From: Stappia sp. ES.058
GTDB lineage: Bacteria; Pseudomonadota; Alphaproteobacteria; Rhizobiales; Stappiaceae
Direction: 5' to 3'
Length of the DNA: 64,000 nucleotides
Assembly: GCF_900105595.1 (NCBI RefSeq)
Contig: NZ_LT629784.1
Span: 1,550,001-1,614,000 of the forward strand
Under the pieces are notes generated by a model, which did no database searches, was not told where the DNA came from, and saw only the letters and a list, made by a program, of their open reading frames with translations. Below, piece after piece: positions 17,311 through 27,003 of this stretch (positions within the stretch are counted from its first letter, which is position 1; every line of letters starts with the position of its first letter). Position numbers and translations under genes: made by a program.

Positions 17311-18270
17311 CTATGTCCCGGCATCGTCGTGCTTGCGGTCGGCCTCCAGCATTTCCTCGTGGTGACGGGTCGCCTGCACCTCGATGAAAACCCGCCGCAC
17401 GATAGGGAAACGGCGTTTGATCTCCACCTCCAGTACATAGATCGCCTCTTCCACCTTGCCGACGGTGAGGTTGTTCTCAAAATCGATGGACAGCGCCAGC
17501 AGCACATCCTGCGGCCCGCGATGCAGCGTGCGGATCTCGTTCATGCGCGACACGGTCGGCGTCGCCTCGACCAGACCCCGGATGATTTCCACCGTTTCCG
17601 GATCGGCGGCTTCCCCGACCAGCAGGCTCTTGGTTTCATACGCCAGAAATGCCGCGGTTAGCGCCAGGATCACGCCGATCATCACGGAGGCTGCGCCATC
17701 GAGCCACGGAAGGCCGAGGAACTGCACGCCCATCAGACCCAGGAGCGCCACGACAAGGCCCGCCATGGCGGCGGTATCCTCGAAAAGCACGGTGAAGACG
17801 GCGGGATCCTTGCTGTCGCGCACCGCTTGCAGGATCCCGCGCTGGCCGCGCACGCGGTCGAACTCCTTGTAGGCGATCCACCAGGCGACCGACTCGAAGA
17901 CGATGGCCAGTGCGAGCACCACATAGGCGATGATCGGGGAGGTGATCGGATGCGGATGCAGGATCTTTTGAACCCCTTCGTAGATCGAGATTCCGGACCC
18001 GACGGCGAAGATCAGGATCGCCACGACAAAGGCCCAGAAATAAAGCTCCACGCCGTAGCCGAAGGGATGCTTGTCGTCGGCCGGCCGATCCGCCTTCTTC
18101 AATCCGTACAGGAGAAGCCCCTGGTTGCCGGTGTCGACCAGCGAGTGGATTCCTTCTGACAGCATCGCCGAGGAGCCGGTGTAGGCCGCCGCGAAAAATT
18201 TAGTGATGGCGATCAGGCCGTTGCCGGCGAGGGCGGCATAGATGACTTTTTTCGAGCCTGTGGCGGCCAT
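17311..18270 (-). CDS. Cation diffusion facilitator family transporter
   Basis: This 319-residue divalent-metal exporter has an N-terminal six-helix domain with the signature SSAMLSEGIHSLVDTGNQ, whose acidic and His residues match the metal site of CDF proteins. A cytoplasmic C-terminal ferredoxin-like domain follows (LHRGPQDVLLALSIDFENNLTVGKVEEAI). HPFGYGVELYFWAF is also typical. The metal (Zn, Fe, Co or Mn) cannot be told. It converges with the DUF2306 gene. Confidence 0.93.
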   Translation of the reverse strand: MAATGSKKVIYAALAGNGLIAITKFFAAAYTGSSAMLSEGIHSLVDTGNQGLLLYGLKKADRPADDKHPFGYGVELYFWAFVVAILIFAVGSGISIYEGVQKILHPHPITSPIIAYVVLALAIVFESVAWWIAYKEFDRVRGQRGILQAVRDSKDPAVFTVLFEDTAAMAGLVVALLGLMGVQFLGLPWLDGAASVMIGVILALTAAFLAYETKSLLVGEAADPETVEIIRGLVEATPTVSRMNEIRTLHRGPQDVLLALSIDFENNLTVGKVEEAIYVLEVEIKRRFPIVRRVFIEVQATRHHEEMLEADRKHDDAGT

Positions 18271-18392
18271 GTGTGGCGTTCCCTGTCTTCGAAGTGTACG
18301 TCCGCGAGAGGCGGGCGGTGACTCGCGCGCCCGAGCCGTGAGGCGCTAGTCAAGTCCGAGATGCCTGTCAAAATCAACCCGGGAGGACGATC

Positions 18393-18779
18393 ATGCCGAT
18401 CGAACGCAAGTGCAAGAAGGCCCTGTTCGCGGTTGTCGCCGCGCTGGTGTTGACCGCGCCGGCCAGTGCGGTCGCCGGCGAGGCGGATGTGGTGACGGTC
18501 GAGACGCGGCAGGCGGGTGATGGATCCTGGCGCTTCGCCGTCGCCGTCGCCCATGCCGACGAGGGCTGGGACCACTATGCGGACCTGTGGGAGATCGTCG
18601 CGCCGGATGGAACCGTGCTTGGTCAACGGGTTCTGGCCCATCCCCATGTCGACGAGCAGCCGTTCACCCGTTTCCTGTCGGGGGTGGTGATTCCGGCGGG
18701 AACGGCCCAGGTGGTGGTCCGCGCCCGCGACAATGTCCACGGTCCGGGCGGGCGCACGGTCACTGTGGTTCTCGACTGA
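18393..18779 (+). CDS. Secreted protein of unknown function
   Basis: The protein has 128 residues. Residues 1-30 form a signal peptide (KKALFAVVAALVLTAPASAVAGE). The mature part is a single beta-rich domain containing WDHYADLWEIVAPDG and HPHVDEQPFTRFLSGVVIP, with two or three clustered His and Asp residues that might bind metal. I do not recognise a named family. GGGAGGA precedes the ATG. It is probably periplasmic and lies upstream of the DUF5993 and dsbB genes on the same strand. Confidence 0.75.
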   Translation: MPIERKCKKALFAVVAALVLTAPASAVAGEADVVTVETRQAGDGSWRFAVAVAHADEGWDHYADLWEIVAPDGTVLGQRVLAHPHVDEQPFTRFLSGVVIPAGTAQVVVRARDNVHGPGGRTVTVVLD

Positions 18780-18884
18780 CGGGCCAAAGGGGGGTATGAG
18801 ATCGGCAAATGGCGCCGACGGGCCGCGAAAGCGGGCACCCTGCCGCGTGTCTCGTCCGATGAACTATTCAAGGCCATTGTACCA

Positions 18885-19043
18885 ATGTATCTGACCGCGC
18901 TTTTCCTGCTCTTGACGGTGACCCTTGTTGCGGCCGCGCGCGGATCCGGACGCGCGGCATTCGGCCTGGCGATCGTATCCTTCGTCTTCGCCGCCGGCGT
19001 CTATCTCCACCACGCCACCAACACCCTCCCGCTGTCGTTTTGA
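18885..19043 (+). CDS. DUF5993-like small membrane protein next to dsbB
   Basis: The encoded protein has 52 residues: MYLTALFLLLTVTLVAAA, a short RGSGRA turn, and a second helix ending VYLHHATNTLPLSF. Two transmembrane helices of this size directly upstream of a DsbB gene are typical of the DUF5993 family. The TGA (19041-19043) is 11 bases before the dsbB ATG and overlaps its ribosome site AAGGA, so the two are almost certainly co-translated. It may be an accessory subunit of the disulfide-forming system, which is inference from context. Confidence 0.7.
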   Translation: MYLTALFLLLTVTLVAAARGSGRAAFGLAIVSFVFAAGVYLHHATNTLPLSF

Positions 19044-19054
19044 AGGATCCGGTC

Positions 19055-19600
19055 ATGATCTCCCACAAGACCGAAGGCGCGCTCAACGTCGCGGCATTGT
19101 TCGCCATCTCGGCCGTTTTGCTTGTGGCCTTCGCGGATCAAATCATCGGCGGTGAGCTGCCGTGTCCGCTGTGCCTGCTGCAGCGCGCGGGCTTTCTGCT
19201 CCTGGCCATAGGGCCGGTGCTCACCGTCGCGCGCGGACCGCACCCCGCCCATTATGGCGTCACCGTGCTTGCGGGGCTGATCGGTGCTGGTTTTGCCATG
19301 CGCCAGGTCCTGCTGCACATCCAGCCGGGCGACGCCGGCTACGGCGCACCGTTTCTCGGGCTGCATTTCTACACCTGGGCATTCGTCATCTTCGCGGCGG
19401 CGATTGCGGCAAGCGCTGCCATGCTCCTGCTGCGCGATCCGTCCCCCGCACAGCGACGCGATGCTGCATGGCCGGCCTTCGGATCCCTCGCGGTCGGGCT
19501 CGTTGTATTGCTGGCGGCGGCCAATGCGGCAAGCACCGCGCTGGAGTGCGGCCAGGCAAGCTGCCCGGACAATCCGACCTTCTACGAACTGCTGCGCTGA
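19055..19600 (+). CDS. dsbB: Disulfide bond formation protein DsbB family
   Basis: This inner-membrane quinone reductase re-oxidises periplasmic DsbA. The protein has 181 residues and four transmembrane helices. The first periplasmic loop has the redox pair CPLC (Cys37, Cys40) followed by LLQR. The second loop has a further cysteine pair in LECGQASCPDN near the C-terminus, which would be the partner of DsbA. The ATG at 19055 follows AAGGATCCGG. Confidence 0.9.
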   Translation: MISHKTEGALNVAALFAISAVLLVAFADQIIGGELPCPLCLLQRAGFLLLAIGPVLTVARGPHPAHYGVTVLAGLIGAGFAMRQVLLHIQPGDAGYGAPFLGLHFYTWAFVIFAAAIAASAAMLLLRDPSPAQRRDAAWPAFGSLAVGLVVLLAAANAASTALECGQASCPDNPTFYELLR

Positions 19601-19615
19601 CCGAAAGGGCAGGGG

Positions 19616-20251
19616 TCAGGCGGCGGCGGCGATCAACGCGATGACGCCGTCGGCGATGAATTGCACGGACAAGGCCGCCAGCAACACACCCAGAAGACGC
19701 GTGATCACCATCGCGGCAGTGTCGCCCAGCAGGCGTTCGATGCGATCGGCGAGCAGGAACGACACGTAGCAGGTGCTCACGATCACGACGATCACAGAGG
19801 CAAGGCCGATTACCGAGATCGTGTCGGGTGCCTGCGACGACAGCAGGATCACGGCGCTGATCGCGGCCGGTCCGGCGATCAGCGGGATCGCCAGCGGAAA
19901 CACGGCGACGTCGTGCAGGTCGTCCTGATGGGCGACAGCTTTCTCCGCGGTTTCCGACTTTCGCCGGTTGCGCTTTTCGAACACCATCTCCACGGCGATC
20001 ATCAGGAGCAGCAGGCCGCCGGCGATCTGGAAGGCGGGAACGGAGATGCCAAGCGCGCCGAGCAGGTTCTTCCCCGCCACCAGAAACAGGAACAGGATGC
20101 CTCCGCCGATCAGGACGGCGCGGATGGCGACGCGCTTGCGAACGGCGGGCGTGGCGCCCGCGGTCACGGCCAGAAACATCGGCGCGAGCCCCACCGGATC
20201 GATCGTCACGAACAGCGTCGCGAAGGCATTCACAAGGTAGTCCGCAAGCAT
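19616..20251 (-). CDS. marC: MarC family membrane protein
   Basis: This 211-residue, six-helix membrane protein starts LVNAFATLFVTIDPVGLAPMFLA, which is diagnostic of MarC/UPF0056. A second typical block is FPLAIPLIAGPAAISAVILL, and the end reads RLLGVLLAALSVQFIADGV. Despite the historical name it is not an established antibiotic exporter. The start ATG at 20251 gives the conserved N-terminus; 33 codons of open frame upstream look spurious. It converges with dsbB. Confidence 0.9.
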   Translation of the reverse strand: MLADYLVNAFATLFVTIDPVGLAPMFLAVTAGATPAVRKRVAIRAVLIGGGILFLFLVAGKNLLGALGISVPAFQIAGGLLLLMIAVEMVFEKRNRRKSETAEKAVAHQDDLHDVAVFPLAIPLIAGPAAISAVILLSSQAPDTISVIGLASVIVVIVSTCYVSFLLADRIERLLGDTAAMVITRLLGVLLAALSVQFIADGVIALIAAAA

Positions 20252-20472
20252 TCCCGCCCCGATCGTTCGAACCTCGATAATCCGCTTATAGCAGGCAAAA
20301 ACCCGCCTGTCGGGATCGGGTTCGTGCGATCCATTTTCAGTTTCCCGCAAGGGTGCCGCAAGGCATTGAAATTCATGACTGATTAGCCGAGCTATTTGCC
20401 GTTGCGGATTTGTCGCAAGCCCCGGAATCGGCTATAAGAATCAGACGATTTCAACAGATGTGAGACACCCCC

Positions 20473-23325
20473 TTGGCAGACCGCGACACGAGCGCACCGT
20501 CGGGCGGACTTCCGTCCGACATTCGGCCGATTTCCATCACCGACGAAATGAAGCGCAGCTACCTCGATTACGCCATGAGCGTGATCGTCAGCCGCGCATT
20601 GCCGGACGTTCGCGACGGGCTGAAGCCGGTTCACCGGCGCATCCTCTACTCGATGCACGAGAACGGCTACGAGTGGAACAAGCCCTACCGCAAGTCGGCC
20701 CGCGTGGTCGGCGACGTGATGGGTAAATATCACCCGCATGGCGACAGCGCGATCTACGACGCCCTCGTGCGCATGGCGCAACCGTTTTCTCTGCGCCTGC
20801 CGCTGATCGACGGCCAGGGCAACTTCGGCTCGGTCGACGGCGATCCCGCCGCCGCGATGCGTTACACCGAGTGTCGTCTGGAAAAGGTCACCCAGCGCAT
20901 TCTCGACGACATCGACAAGGATACGGTCAACTTCCAGGACAACTACGACAACTCCGAAAGCGAGCCTGTCGTCCTGCCGGCGAAGTTCCCCAACCTGCTG
21001 GTCAATGGCGCGGGCGGCATCGCCGTCGGCATGGCGACGAACATCCCGCCGCACAATCTGGGCGAAGTCATCGACGCCTCCATCGCGCTGATGGACAATC
21101 CGGCGATGACGACGTCGGAGCTGATGGAGATCGTTCCGGGTCCCGATTTCCCGACCGGCGGCATCATTCTGGGACGCTCCGGCATCCGTTCGGCCTATGA
21201 AACGGCGCGCGGCTCGGTTGTCATGCGCGGCAAGGCCGAGGTCGAGGAAATCCGCAAGGACCGCTTCGCGATTGTCGTCACCGAGATTCCCTATCAGGTG
21301 AACAAGTCGACGATGATCGAGCGCATAGCGGAAAGCGTCCGCGACAAGCGCCTCGAGGGGATTTCCGACATTCGCGACGAATCCGATCGCACCGGCATGC
21401 GCGTCGTAATCGAATTGAAGCGCGACGCTGTCGCCGACGTCGTCCTAAACAATCTCTACCGTTTCTCCGCGCTGCAGACGAGCTTCGGCTGCAACATGGT
21501 GGCGCTCAACGGCGGACGACCGGAGCAGCTTGGCCTGAAGGACATGCTGAGCGCCTTTATCGCCTTCCGCGAGGAGGTGATCGGCCGGCGCACGCGCTTC
21601 CTTTTGAAAAAGGCGCGCGATCGCGCCCATGTGCTGGTCGGTCTGGCGATTGCGGTTGCAAATATCGACGAGATCATCCACCTGATCCGCACGGCGCCCG
21701 ATCCTGCAACGGCGCGCGGGCAGTTGATGGAGCGTCATTGGCCGGCGCGCGATGTGGAGCCGCTGATCCGGCTGATCGACGATCCGCGCCATATGGTGCA
21801 GGAGGACGGAACCTATCGCCTGTCGGAAGAACAGGCCCGCGCGATTCTCGAGCTGCGCCTGCAGCGCCTGACCGCGCTTGGCCGCGATGAAATCGCCGAC
21901 GAACTGAACAAGATCGGTGCGGAAATCCAGGATTTCCTGGACATTTTGAGGTCGCGCGCACGCATCCTCGACATCATCCGCAAGGAACTGACGGAAATTC
22001 ACGAGGAGTTCGCAACGCCGCGCCGGACGGAGATCGTCGACGGCGGTGCGGATCTGGAAGACGAGGACCTGATCCGCCGCGAGGACATGGTCGTCACGGT
22101 GAGCCACGCCGGCTACATCAAGCGTGTGCCGCTCGATACGTATCGTGCGCAACGGCGTGGCGGCAAGGGTCGCTCGGGGATGGCGACCAAGGACGAGGAT
22201 TTCGTCACGCGTTTATTCGTCGCCAACACCCACACCCCGGTGCTGTTCTTCTCGTCGCGCGGCATCGCCTACAAGATGAAGGTCTGGCGCCTGCCGGTCG
22301 GCGGGCCGACCTCGCGCGGCAAGGCACTGGTCAACATGCTGCCGCTCGAGCAGGGCGAACAGATCACCTCGATCCTGCCTCTGCCGGAAGATGAAGAGAC
22401 GTGGGCGAACCTCGACGTGATGTTCGCGACCCGTCGCGGCACGGTGCGCCGCAACAAGCTCTCCGATTTCGCCCAGATCAACAAGAACGGCAAGATCGCG
22501 ATGAAGCTGGAGGAGGGCGACGGCATCGTCGGCGTCTTCACCTGCACCGAATATGACGACGTTCACCTGACGACAGCACTCGGACAGTGTATCCGCTTCC
22601 CGGTGACGGGCGTGCGTGTCTTCGCCGGCCGCAACTCGGTCGGCGTTCGCGGCGTCAACCTGGCAGACGACGATCACGTCATTTCCATGTCGATCCTGCA
22701 TCACTTCGACTGCACGGCGGAAGAACGCGTCGCCTATCTGCGCCGACGCCGCCTCATGCGGGGCGAGGGCGACGAGGCGGTCGAGCAGGTCGCCGGCGGC
22801 GACGAGGACGGGGTTGCTGAGGGCGAATTGTCGCAGGAACGCTATGCGGCGATGAGCGCTGCCGAGCAGGTCATCCTCACGTTGTCGGAGAACGGCTATG
22901 GCAAACGCTCGTCGTCCTTCGAGTACCGGGTGACCGGACGTGGGGGCAAGGGCATCACCGCCATGGCGGTCACCGGCCGCAACGGGCCGCTTGTCGCCTC
23001 CTTCCCGGTGGAGGACAACGATCAGATCATGCTGGTGACCAACGGCGGGCAGCTTATCCGCTGCCCGGTTGACGGCATCCGTATCGCCGGACGGGCAACC
23101 CAGGGCGTGATCGTGTTCAGCACGGCCGAGGGCGAGGAAGTCGTTTCCGTGTCGCGGATCTCCGATGAAGATGCGGAGGACGGCGAACTCGAGGCGATCG
23201 AGGACAATGCCGCCGAAGCTGGCAGTGCCGCGGGCGGAGCCGATCCCGAGACCGGAAATGGACCGGAGGGTAATGACGGCCATTCGGACGACGGCGCGCC
23301 TGGGCCCGAAGAGGATCCCGAGTAA
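20473..23325 (+). CDS. gyrA: DNA gyrase subunit A
   Basis: GyrA is the breakage-reunion subunit of DNA gyrase. The protein has 950 residues. The winged-helix active site has the catalytic Tyr131 in AMRYTECR. The quinolone-resistance region [17 protein letters not shown] carries Ser92 and Asp96, the residues equivalent to Ser83 and Asp87 of E. coli, so it is of the sensitive type. The C-terminal beta-pinwheel begins with the GyrA box QRRGGKG. The tail is acidic (Glu/Asp/Gly-rich from about residue 900). The start codon is TTG at 20473, the only one that gives the usual N-terminus; the ribosome site before it is weak. Confidence 0.97.
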   Translation: MADRDTSAPSGGLPSDIRPISITDEMKRSYLDYAMSVIVSRALPDVRDGLKPVHRRILYSMHENGYEWNKPYRKSARVVGDVMGKYHPHGDSAIYDALVRMAQPFSLRLPLIDGQGNFGSVDGDPAAAMRYTECRLEKVTQRILDDIDKDTVNFQDNYDNSESEPVVLPAKFPNLLVNGAGGIAVGMATNIPPHNLGEVIDASIALMDNPAMTTSELMEIVPGPDFPTGGIILGRSGIRSAYETARGSVVMRGKAEVEEIRKDRFAIVVTEIPYQVNKSTMIERIAESVRDKRLEGISDIRDESDRTGMRVVIELKRDAVADVVLNNLYRFSALQTSFGCNMVALNGGRPEQLGLKDMLSAFIAFREEVIGRRTRFLLKKARDRAHVLVGLAIAVANIDEIIHLIRTAPDPATARGQLMERHWPARDVEPLIRLIDDPRHMVQEDGTYRLSEEQARAILELRLQRLTALGRDEIADELNKIGAEIQDFLDILRSRARILDIIRKELTEIHEEFATPRRTEIVDGGADLEDEDLIRREDMVVTVSHAGYIKRVPLDTYRAQRRGGKGRSGMATKDEDFVTRLFVANTHTPVLFFSSRGIAYKMKVWRLPVGGPTSRGKALVNMLPLEQGEQITSILPLPEDEETWANLDVMFATRRGTVRRNKLSDFAQINKNGKIAMKLEEGDGIVGVFTCTEYDDVHLTTALGQCIRFPVTGVRVFAGRNSVGVRGVNLADDDHVISMSILHHFDCTAEERVAYLRRRRLMRGEGDEAVEQVAGGDEDGVAEGELSQERYAAMSAAEQVILTLSENGYGKRSSSFEYRVTGRGGKGITAMAVTGRNGPLVASFPVEDNDQIMLVTNGGQLIRCPVDGIRIAGRATQGVIVFSTAEGEEVVSVSRISDEDAEDGELEAIEDNAAEAGSAAGGADPETGNGPEGNDGHSDDGAPGPEEDPE

Positions 23326-23409
23326 ACCCGAGTTGCAGGAGCGGGAGGGGAAAAATCCCCCTTCTGGCTTCGAGGCCGGGAACGGGACCAAACATCGACG
23401 CCAACGACA

Positions 23410-23448
23410 GCAAAGGCGACGCCTGTGATCCAGGGCGTCGCCTTTTGC
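23410..23448. terminator. Intrinsic terminator between gyrA and a convergent gene
   Basis: GCAAAGGCGACGCC and GGCGTCGCCTTTTGC form a 14-bp stem with one bulged base and a nine-base loop. It lies 85 bp after gyrA and 55 bp beyond the stop of the minus-strand gene, so it can serve both. Confidence 0.7.
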
Positions 23449-23502
23449 AGTTCAGCGGCACAGCCGGTCTGGCGTCCGGGGCTGCCGGACGTCTGTCGAG
23501 AC

Positions 23503-23856
23503 TCAGGAGCGGGCGGGAACGCGGGCAAGGATGGATGTCCTGCCTTGCGCGTCTCGAGACTCGAACGTCTTGAACTTGACCTGACGCGGATTGGAGCTTC
23601 CGCCGATGGCAGACAGGCACTCCGACGTCCAGTCACCCCAGGCCTGTCCCTGACAGGACATTGGCAAGGCCGATGTGACCCTGTCGGACTTGGCCGCGAT
23701 CTCGGCCGGCTGAGCGTCGCTGGCGGAGGCCACCTTGATCGTCTGAGCGACCGTGGCGATGGCAGCGAAGACCGCAACCGCCGCAACTGCTGCCAGCACA
23801 AACTCGCGATAGGTTCTGTCCGGTGCCGTCTTGAAGTTCTCTGTCGTGAAGGTCAT
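23503..23856 (-). CDS. Small membrane-anchored protein with C-x11-C (1 of 3)
   Basis: The protein has 117 residues. A hydrophobic segment at residues 18-40 (REFVLAAVAAVAVFAAIATVAQ) is probably an uncleaved N-terminal anchor that exposes the rest to the periplasm. The exposed part contains the two cysteines in SCQGQAWGDWTSECLS, spaced C-x11-C. I do not know a named family, although similar short QAW-containing proteins occur in Hyphomicrobiales. The next two genes upstream on this strand have the same architecture and cysteine spacing. Confidence 0.7.
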   Translation of the reverse strand: MTFTTENFKTAPDRTYREFVLAAVAAVAVFAAIATVAQTIKVASASDAQPAEIAAKSDRVTSALPMSCQGQAWGDWTSECLSAIGGSSNPRQVKFKTFESRDAQGRTSILARVPARS

Positions 23857-23931
23857 TGCCGTTGCGTCCCTGCTTTGTGTTTTCTATGCCCCCACAATGC
23901 ACCGGACCCGGCAAGAGAACCGTGATGCGCG

Positions 23932-24240
23932 TCACGATCCCGCGGCTTCTCCGGGGTTCCCTGGATCGCGAGTGTTTCTCGCCTCGGCGGACGCGGGGGG
24001 CGGGCTCGCCCGCACCGCAAAACACGCCGGGTCCGCATCCCGAAAGATCACACCGCCGCAAGAGCCGCCGGGCGTCTCGCGTTCGGCAAGGGCGATCCGG
24101 TGTTCCGACCGGGGCATCGCGTCCGCCTGACTGCCTATGGTCGCCACACCTGTTCCGAGCGTCACGCCGAAGACAAGAATGCCGGCGACCCAAAGGGTAA
24201 GCGGACTATATGGGTGATAATTTTCGTAATTCGTCATCAT
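23932..24240 (-). CDS. Small membrane-anchored protein with C-x11-C (2 of 3)
   Basis: The protein has 102 residues (or 101 from the next Met). A hydrophobic helix (LTLWVAGILVFGVTLGTGVATIG, about residues 12-34) is followed by a periplasmic part with SCGGVIFRDADPACF, again C-x11-C, then a polar, Pro/Ala-rich tail. The upstream Shine-Dalgarno is weak. No family is recognised. The reality of the gene is supported mainly by its likeness in plan to its two neighbours. Confidence 0.6.
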   Translation of the reverse strand: MMTNYENYHPYSPLTLWVAGILVFGVTLGTGVATIGSQADAMPRSEHRIALAERETPGGSCGGVIFRDADPACFAVRASPPPASAEARNTRDPGNPGEAAGS

Positions 24241-24449
24241 GGGACGGATATGGTTGATCCCGATCGGTGAAACAAGAGGCCGCCGGCTCAGAAATCTGTG
24301 AACACTGTGTGCGCGTTGCGTGAACCTGGCGGTCAATGTCCGCGTGAAAGCCGCAACGCGAATTGGCTCGGCGGGACATGCGGCGAGGACTGCAGAATTT
24401 TGGAAATAGGTCGAGCGGCGCAAAGACGGGCGGCTTCGTACTGAAGCTG

Positions 24450-24487
24450 AAAAAATGTGACGGCGGATCGGGGGAGCCGCCGTCACA
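24450..24487 (-). terminator. Intrinsic terminator after the small gene at 24521
   Basis: TGTGACGGCGG and CCGCCGTCACA form an 11-bp perfect stem. On the minus strand it is followed by six T residues, which is a canonical rho-independent terminator 33 bp after the stop. Confidence 0.85.
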
Positions 24488-24520
24488 CTGTCGAGAGGTC
24501 CGAGGTCAGGAAGTTTCGGA

Positions 24521-24823
24521 TCACTCTGAAACGCGCTTGCGGACGAGAATCGTCGTCTGTCCGCCGGTGATGGCGGTCGTTTGGAAGGTTCCGCTGTCGG
24601 GAGGGGCAAGGGCGCGGGCGATGTCCGCGCAGCCGGTCGCCGTGTCCACCATCGTTTCGCTGCCGCAGGCAACCTGCACCGTTCGCGGGAGCCGGTCGCC
24701 CTTCTCCACGGTTGCCACATCGGCGGGGGAGCCGGAATACACAGTGACGCCAACTCCGAATACGGCGATGGCCGCCGCCGCAGTTGCAAGACCGCCAAGG
24801 CTCAGGAAAGCAATGCTACGCAT
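24521..24823 (-). CDS. Small secreted or membrane-anchored protein with C-x11-C (3 of 3)
   Basis: The protein has 100 residues. It starts with a hydrophobic stretch (IAFLSLGGLATAAAAIAVFGVGV, residues 4-26) that is a signal peptide or anchor. The rest holds ACGSETMVDTATGCAD, with cysteines spaced C-x11-C as in the two neighbouring genes. ATAAGGAGGC directly before the ATG at 24823 is a strong ribosome site, so this is a well-translated gene with its own terminator. Function unknown. Confidence 0.75.
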   Translation of the reverse strand: MRSIAFLSLGGLATAAAAIAVFGVGVTVYSGSPADVATVEKGDRLPRTVQVACGSETMVDTATGCADIARALAPPDSGTFQTTAITGGQTTILVRKRVSE

Positions 24824-24963
24824 TTCACGCCTCCTTATGATTATTGGCAACAGTCTAGCATAAAGTGGCCTTGGGTTAAATAAATTATGCGTGTGTGCCT
24901 TTTGGGCAACGATCGTTGATCGGGCCGCTTGTGTCGGCTGCTTGCCCCGGCTAGACAGAGAAA

Positions 24964-25464
24964 ATGACACGCACCGCTCTTTATCCTGGGTCCTTCGACC
25001 CTGTTACCAATGGTCATATCGACATTCTGCGTCATGCCCTGGACCTGGCTGACCGCGTCGTCGTTGCCATCGGCATTCATCCGGGCAAGACGCCCCTCTT
25101 TCCCTTCGAGGAGCGCGTCGAAATGATCGGGGCTGTCGCCGAGGCGGCCTTCGGAGCGGCCGATGCCGCACGCCTCGAGGTGATTTCCTTCGACAATCTG
25201 GTCATCGAGGCAGCCCGTCAGAACAGCGCCGCATTTCTGGTCCGCGGACTGCGCGATGGCACCGACCTCGATTTCGAGATGCAGATGGCCGGCATGAACC
25301 GGTCGCTTGCGCCGGAAGTCCAAACGGTCTTTCTGCCGGCCTCGCCCGAGGTTCGTCACATCACCGCCACGCTGGTACGCCAGATCGCGAAGATGGGCGG
25401 GGACGTGAAACACTTCGTCCCCGCGCATGTCGTTCAATGCCTGACGCGCCGTCTCGGCGAATAG
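24964..25464 (+). CDS. coaD: Phosphopantetheine adenylyltransferase
   Basis: CoaD transfers AMP from ATP to 4'-phosphopantetheine, the penultimate step of coenzyme A synthesis. The 166-residue protein begins with the nucleotidyltransferase signature [14 protein letters not shown], including the T/HxGH histidine, and has the [16 protein letters not shown] block and the ISST-like end region ([16 protein letters not shown]). Length and motifs are standard. Confidence 0.97.
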   Translation: MTRTALYPGSFDPVTNGHIDILRHALDLADRVVVAIGIHPGKTPLFPFEERVEMIGAVAEAAFGAADAARLEVISFDNLVIEAARQNSAAFLVRGLRDGTDLDFEMQMAGMNRSLAPEVQTVFLPASPEVRHITATLVRQIAKMGGDVKHFVPAHVVQCLTRRLGE

Positions 25465-25489
25465 GACTTGGCACCTATCAGGAGGTCAC

Positions 25490-26032
25490 ATGATTTCGCG
25501 TATTGTCTCCGCCGTAGCGGCTGTGCTGTTGACGGTTGTCATGAGCATGTCGGCGGCTGCACAGCAGGGCGACCCCGAAAACACGCTCTATCTCGATCTC
25601 AAGGACGGGCGGGTGGTGATCCGCCTGCGCCCGGATCTCGCGCCAAATCACGTCGCGCGGATCAAGGAGCTTGCCCGCGACGGGTTTTATGACGGCATCG
25701 TCTTTCATCGCGTGATCGACGGCTTCATGGCCCAGACCGGCGATCCGACCGGAACCGGGACCGGCGGCTCGGAGCGCCCCGACCTCGCGGCCGAGTTCTC
25801 GCCGCGCCCGTTCGAGCGCGGTGTTCTGGGAATGGCGCGCACGAATGATCCCGACAGCGCCAATTCGCAGTTTTTCATCATGTTCTCCGCCGCCCCCCAT
25901 TTGACCGGCAAGTATACGGTCTTCGGCGAGGTGATCGACGGCATGGAGCACGTCGACGCGATCAAGCGCGGCGAGCCGGTTTCGAACCCCGACAAGATCA
26001 TCAAGTTGCAGGTCGCCGCCGACGTCGACTGA
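25490..26032 (+). CDS. ppiA: Periplasmic peptidyl-prolyl cis-trans isomerase (cyclophilin)
   Basis: The protein has 180 residues. Residues 1-24 are a signal peptide ending SMSAAAQQ, so it is exported. The cyclophilin domain carries the catalytic FHRVIDGFMAQTGDP segment (Arg and Phe of the active site), the NSQFFIMFSAAPHLTGKYTVFGEVIDGM block and a GTGTGG turn. AGGAGG precedes the ATG. It is a paralogue of the next gene, to which it is over half identical by eye, but it alone has the export signal. Confidence 0.93.
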   Translation: MISRIVSAVAAVLLTVVMSMSAAAQQGDPENTLYLDLKDGRVVIRLRPDLAPNHVARIKELARDGFYDGIVFHRVIDGFMAQTGDPTGTGTGGSERPDLAAEFSPRPFERGVLGMARTNDPDSANSQFFIMFSAAPHLTGKYTVFGEVIDGMEHVDAIKRGEPVSNPDKIIKLQVAADVD

Positions 26033-26079
26033 CGGTTGCCTCTCACCGTTTCTCAAGACACTGAACAAGGAGAATACGC

Positions 26080-26550
26080 ATGGCAGACTACAAGGATCCC
26101 GAGAACACCCTCCTGATGGAAACCACGCAGGGGGCCGTCGTCATCGAGATGAAGCCGGACCTGGCGCCGGGTCATGTCGCCCGCATCAAGGAACTGGTGC
26201 GTGACGGATTTTATGACGGCATCGTCTTTCACCGCGTGATCGACGGCTTCATGGCCCAGACGGGCTGTCCTCAGGGCACCGGCACAGGCGGTTCGGGCAC
26301 CAAGCTCAAGGCCGAGTTCAACGATCACAAGCACACCCGCGGTTCCTGCTCGATGGCGCGTGCGATGGATCCGAACTCGGGCGACAGCCAGTTCTTCATC
26401 TGTTTCGGCGATGCGCCCTGGCTCGATGGACAGTACACCGCATGGGGCGAGGTGATTTCCGGCATGGACAATGTCGACAAGATCAAGCGCGGCGAGCCGG
26501 TTCAAAACCCCGACAAGATCACCTCGCTTAAGGTCGCAGCCGACGCATGA
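26080..26550 (+). CDS. ppiB: Cytoplasmic peptidyl-prolyl cis-trans isomerase (cyclophilin)
   Basis: This 156-residue cyclophilin lacks a signal peptide. It has FHRVIDGFMAQTGCPQGTGTGG and DSQFFICFGDAPWLDGQYTAWGEV, with the Trp of the cyclosporin-binding region replaced as in bacterial forms. AAGGAG lies before the ATG. The ppiA-ppiB tandem suggests a duplication with specialisation for periplasm and cytosol. The last codons overlap the start of the VOC gene. Confidence 0.94.
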   Translation: MADYKDPENTLLMETTQGAVVIEMKPDLAPGHVARIKELVRDGFYDGIVFHRVIDGFMAQTGCPQGTGTGGSGTKLKAEFNDHKHTRGSCSMARAMDPNSGDSQFFICFGDAPWLDGQYTAWGEVISGMDNVDKIKRGEPVQNPDKITSLKVAADA

Positions 26551-26975
26551 CGTCAGAGGATCGGAACGTGAGTACAGCGATCCAAAGCGTTCCGGTCCTC
26601 CGGGTGGCACGGCCGACCAACGATCTTGCGCCGCTTGAGCGCTTCTACATGCAAGGCGCCGGATTTCGGCGCCTTGCCGCGTTTTCGGATCACGTCGGCT
26701 TTTCCGGAACGATCATCGGCTATCCCGGAGCGCCCTGGCATCTGGAATTGGTCCAGGAACACGGCGAGATCGCCCCGCGGGCGCAAAGCCCGGAACATCT
26801 GCTCGTCCTCTATCTCCCGGATCCCGCCGACTGGCGCGTTGCAGTTGACCGGATGACAGCACACGGGTATGAGCCGGTGCCCGCGCACAATCCCTATTGG
26901 GAGGTTGCGGGCACGACCTTCGAGGATCCCGACGGCTTCCGGCTCGTGTTCCAGAATCGGGCATGGGATCTCTGA
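26547..26975 (+). CDS. VOC (glyoxalase/bleomycin resistance-like) superfamily protein
   Basis: This 142-residue protein has the paired beta-alpha-beta-beta-beta modules of the vicinal oxygen chelate fold. The first module reads [24 protein letters not shown] and the second ends [17 protein letters not shown]. Possible metal ligands are His57 or so in PWHLELVQE and the Glu in EDPDGFR. The substrate is unknown. The ATG overlaps the ppiB stop, but a GTG at 26568 with GAGGA in front is an alternative start. Confidence 0.8.
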   Translation: MTSEDRNVSTAIQSVPVLRVARPTNDLAPLERFYMQGAGFRRLAAFSDHVGFSGTIIGYPGAPWHLELVQEHGEIAPRAQSPEHLLVLYLPDPADWRVAVDRMTAHGYEPVPAHNPYWEVAGTTFEDPDGFRLVFQNRAWDL

Positions 26976-27003
26976 CGTCCCTCTCTTGAGCCGCAGAGCT
27001 GCC

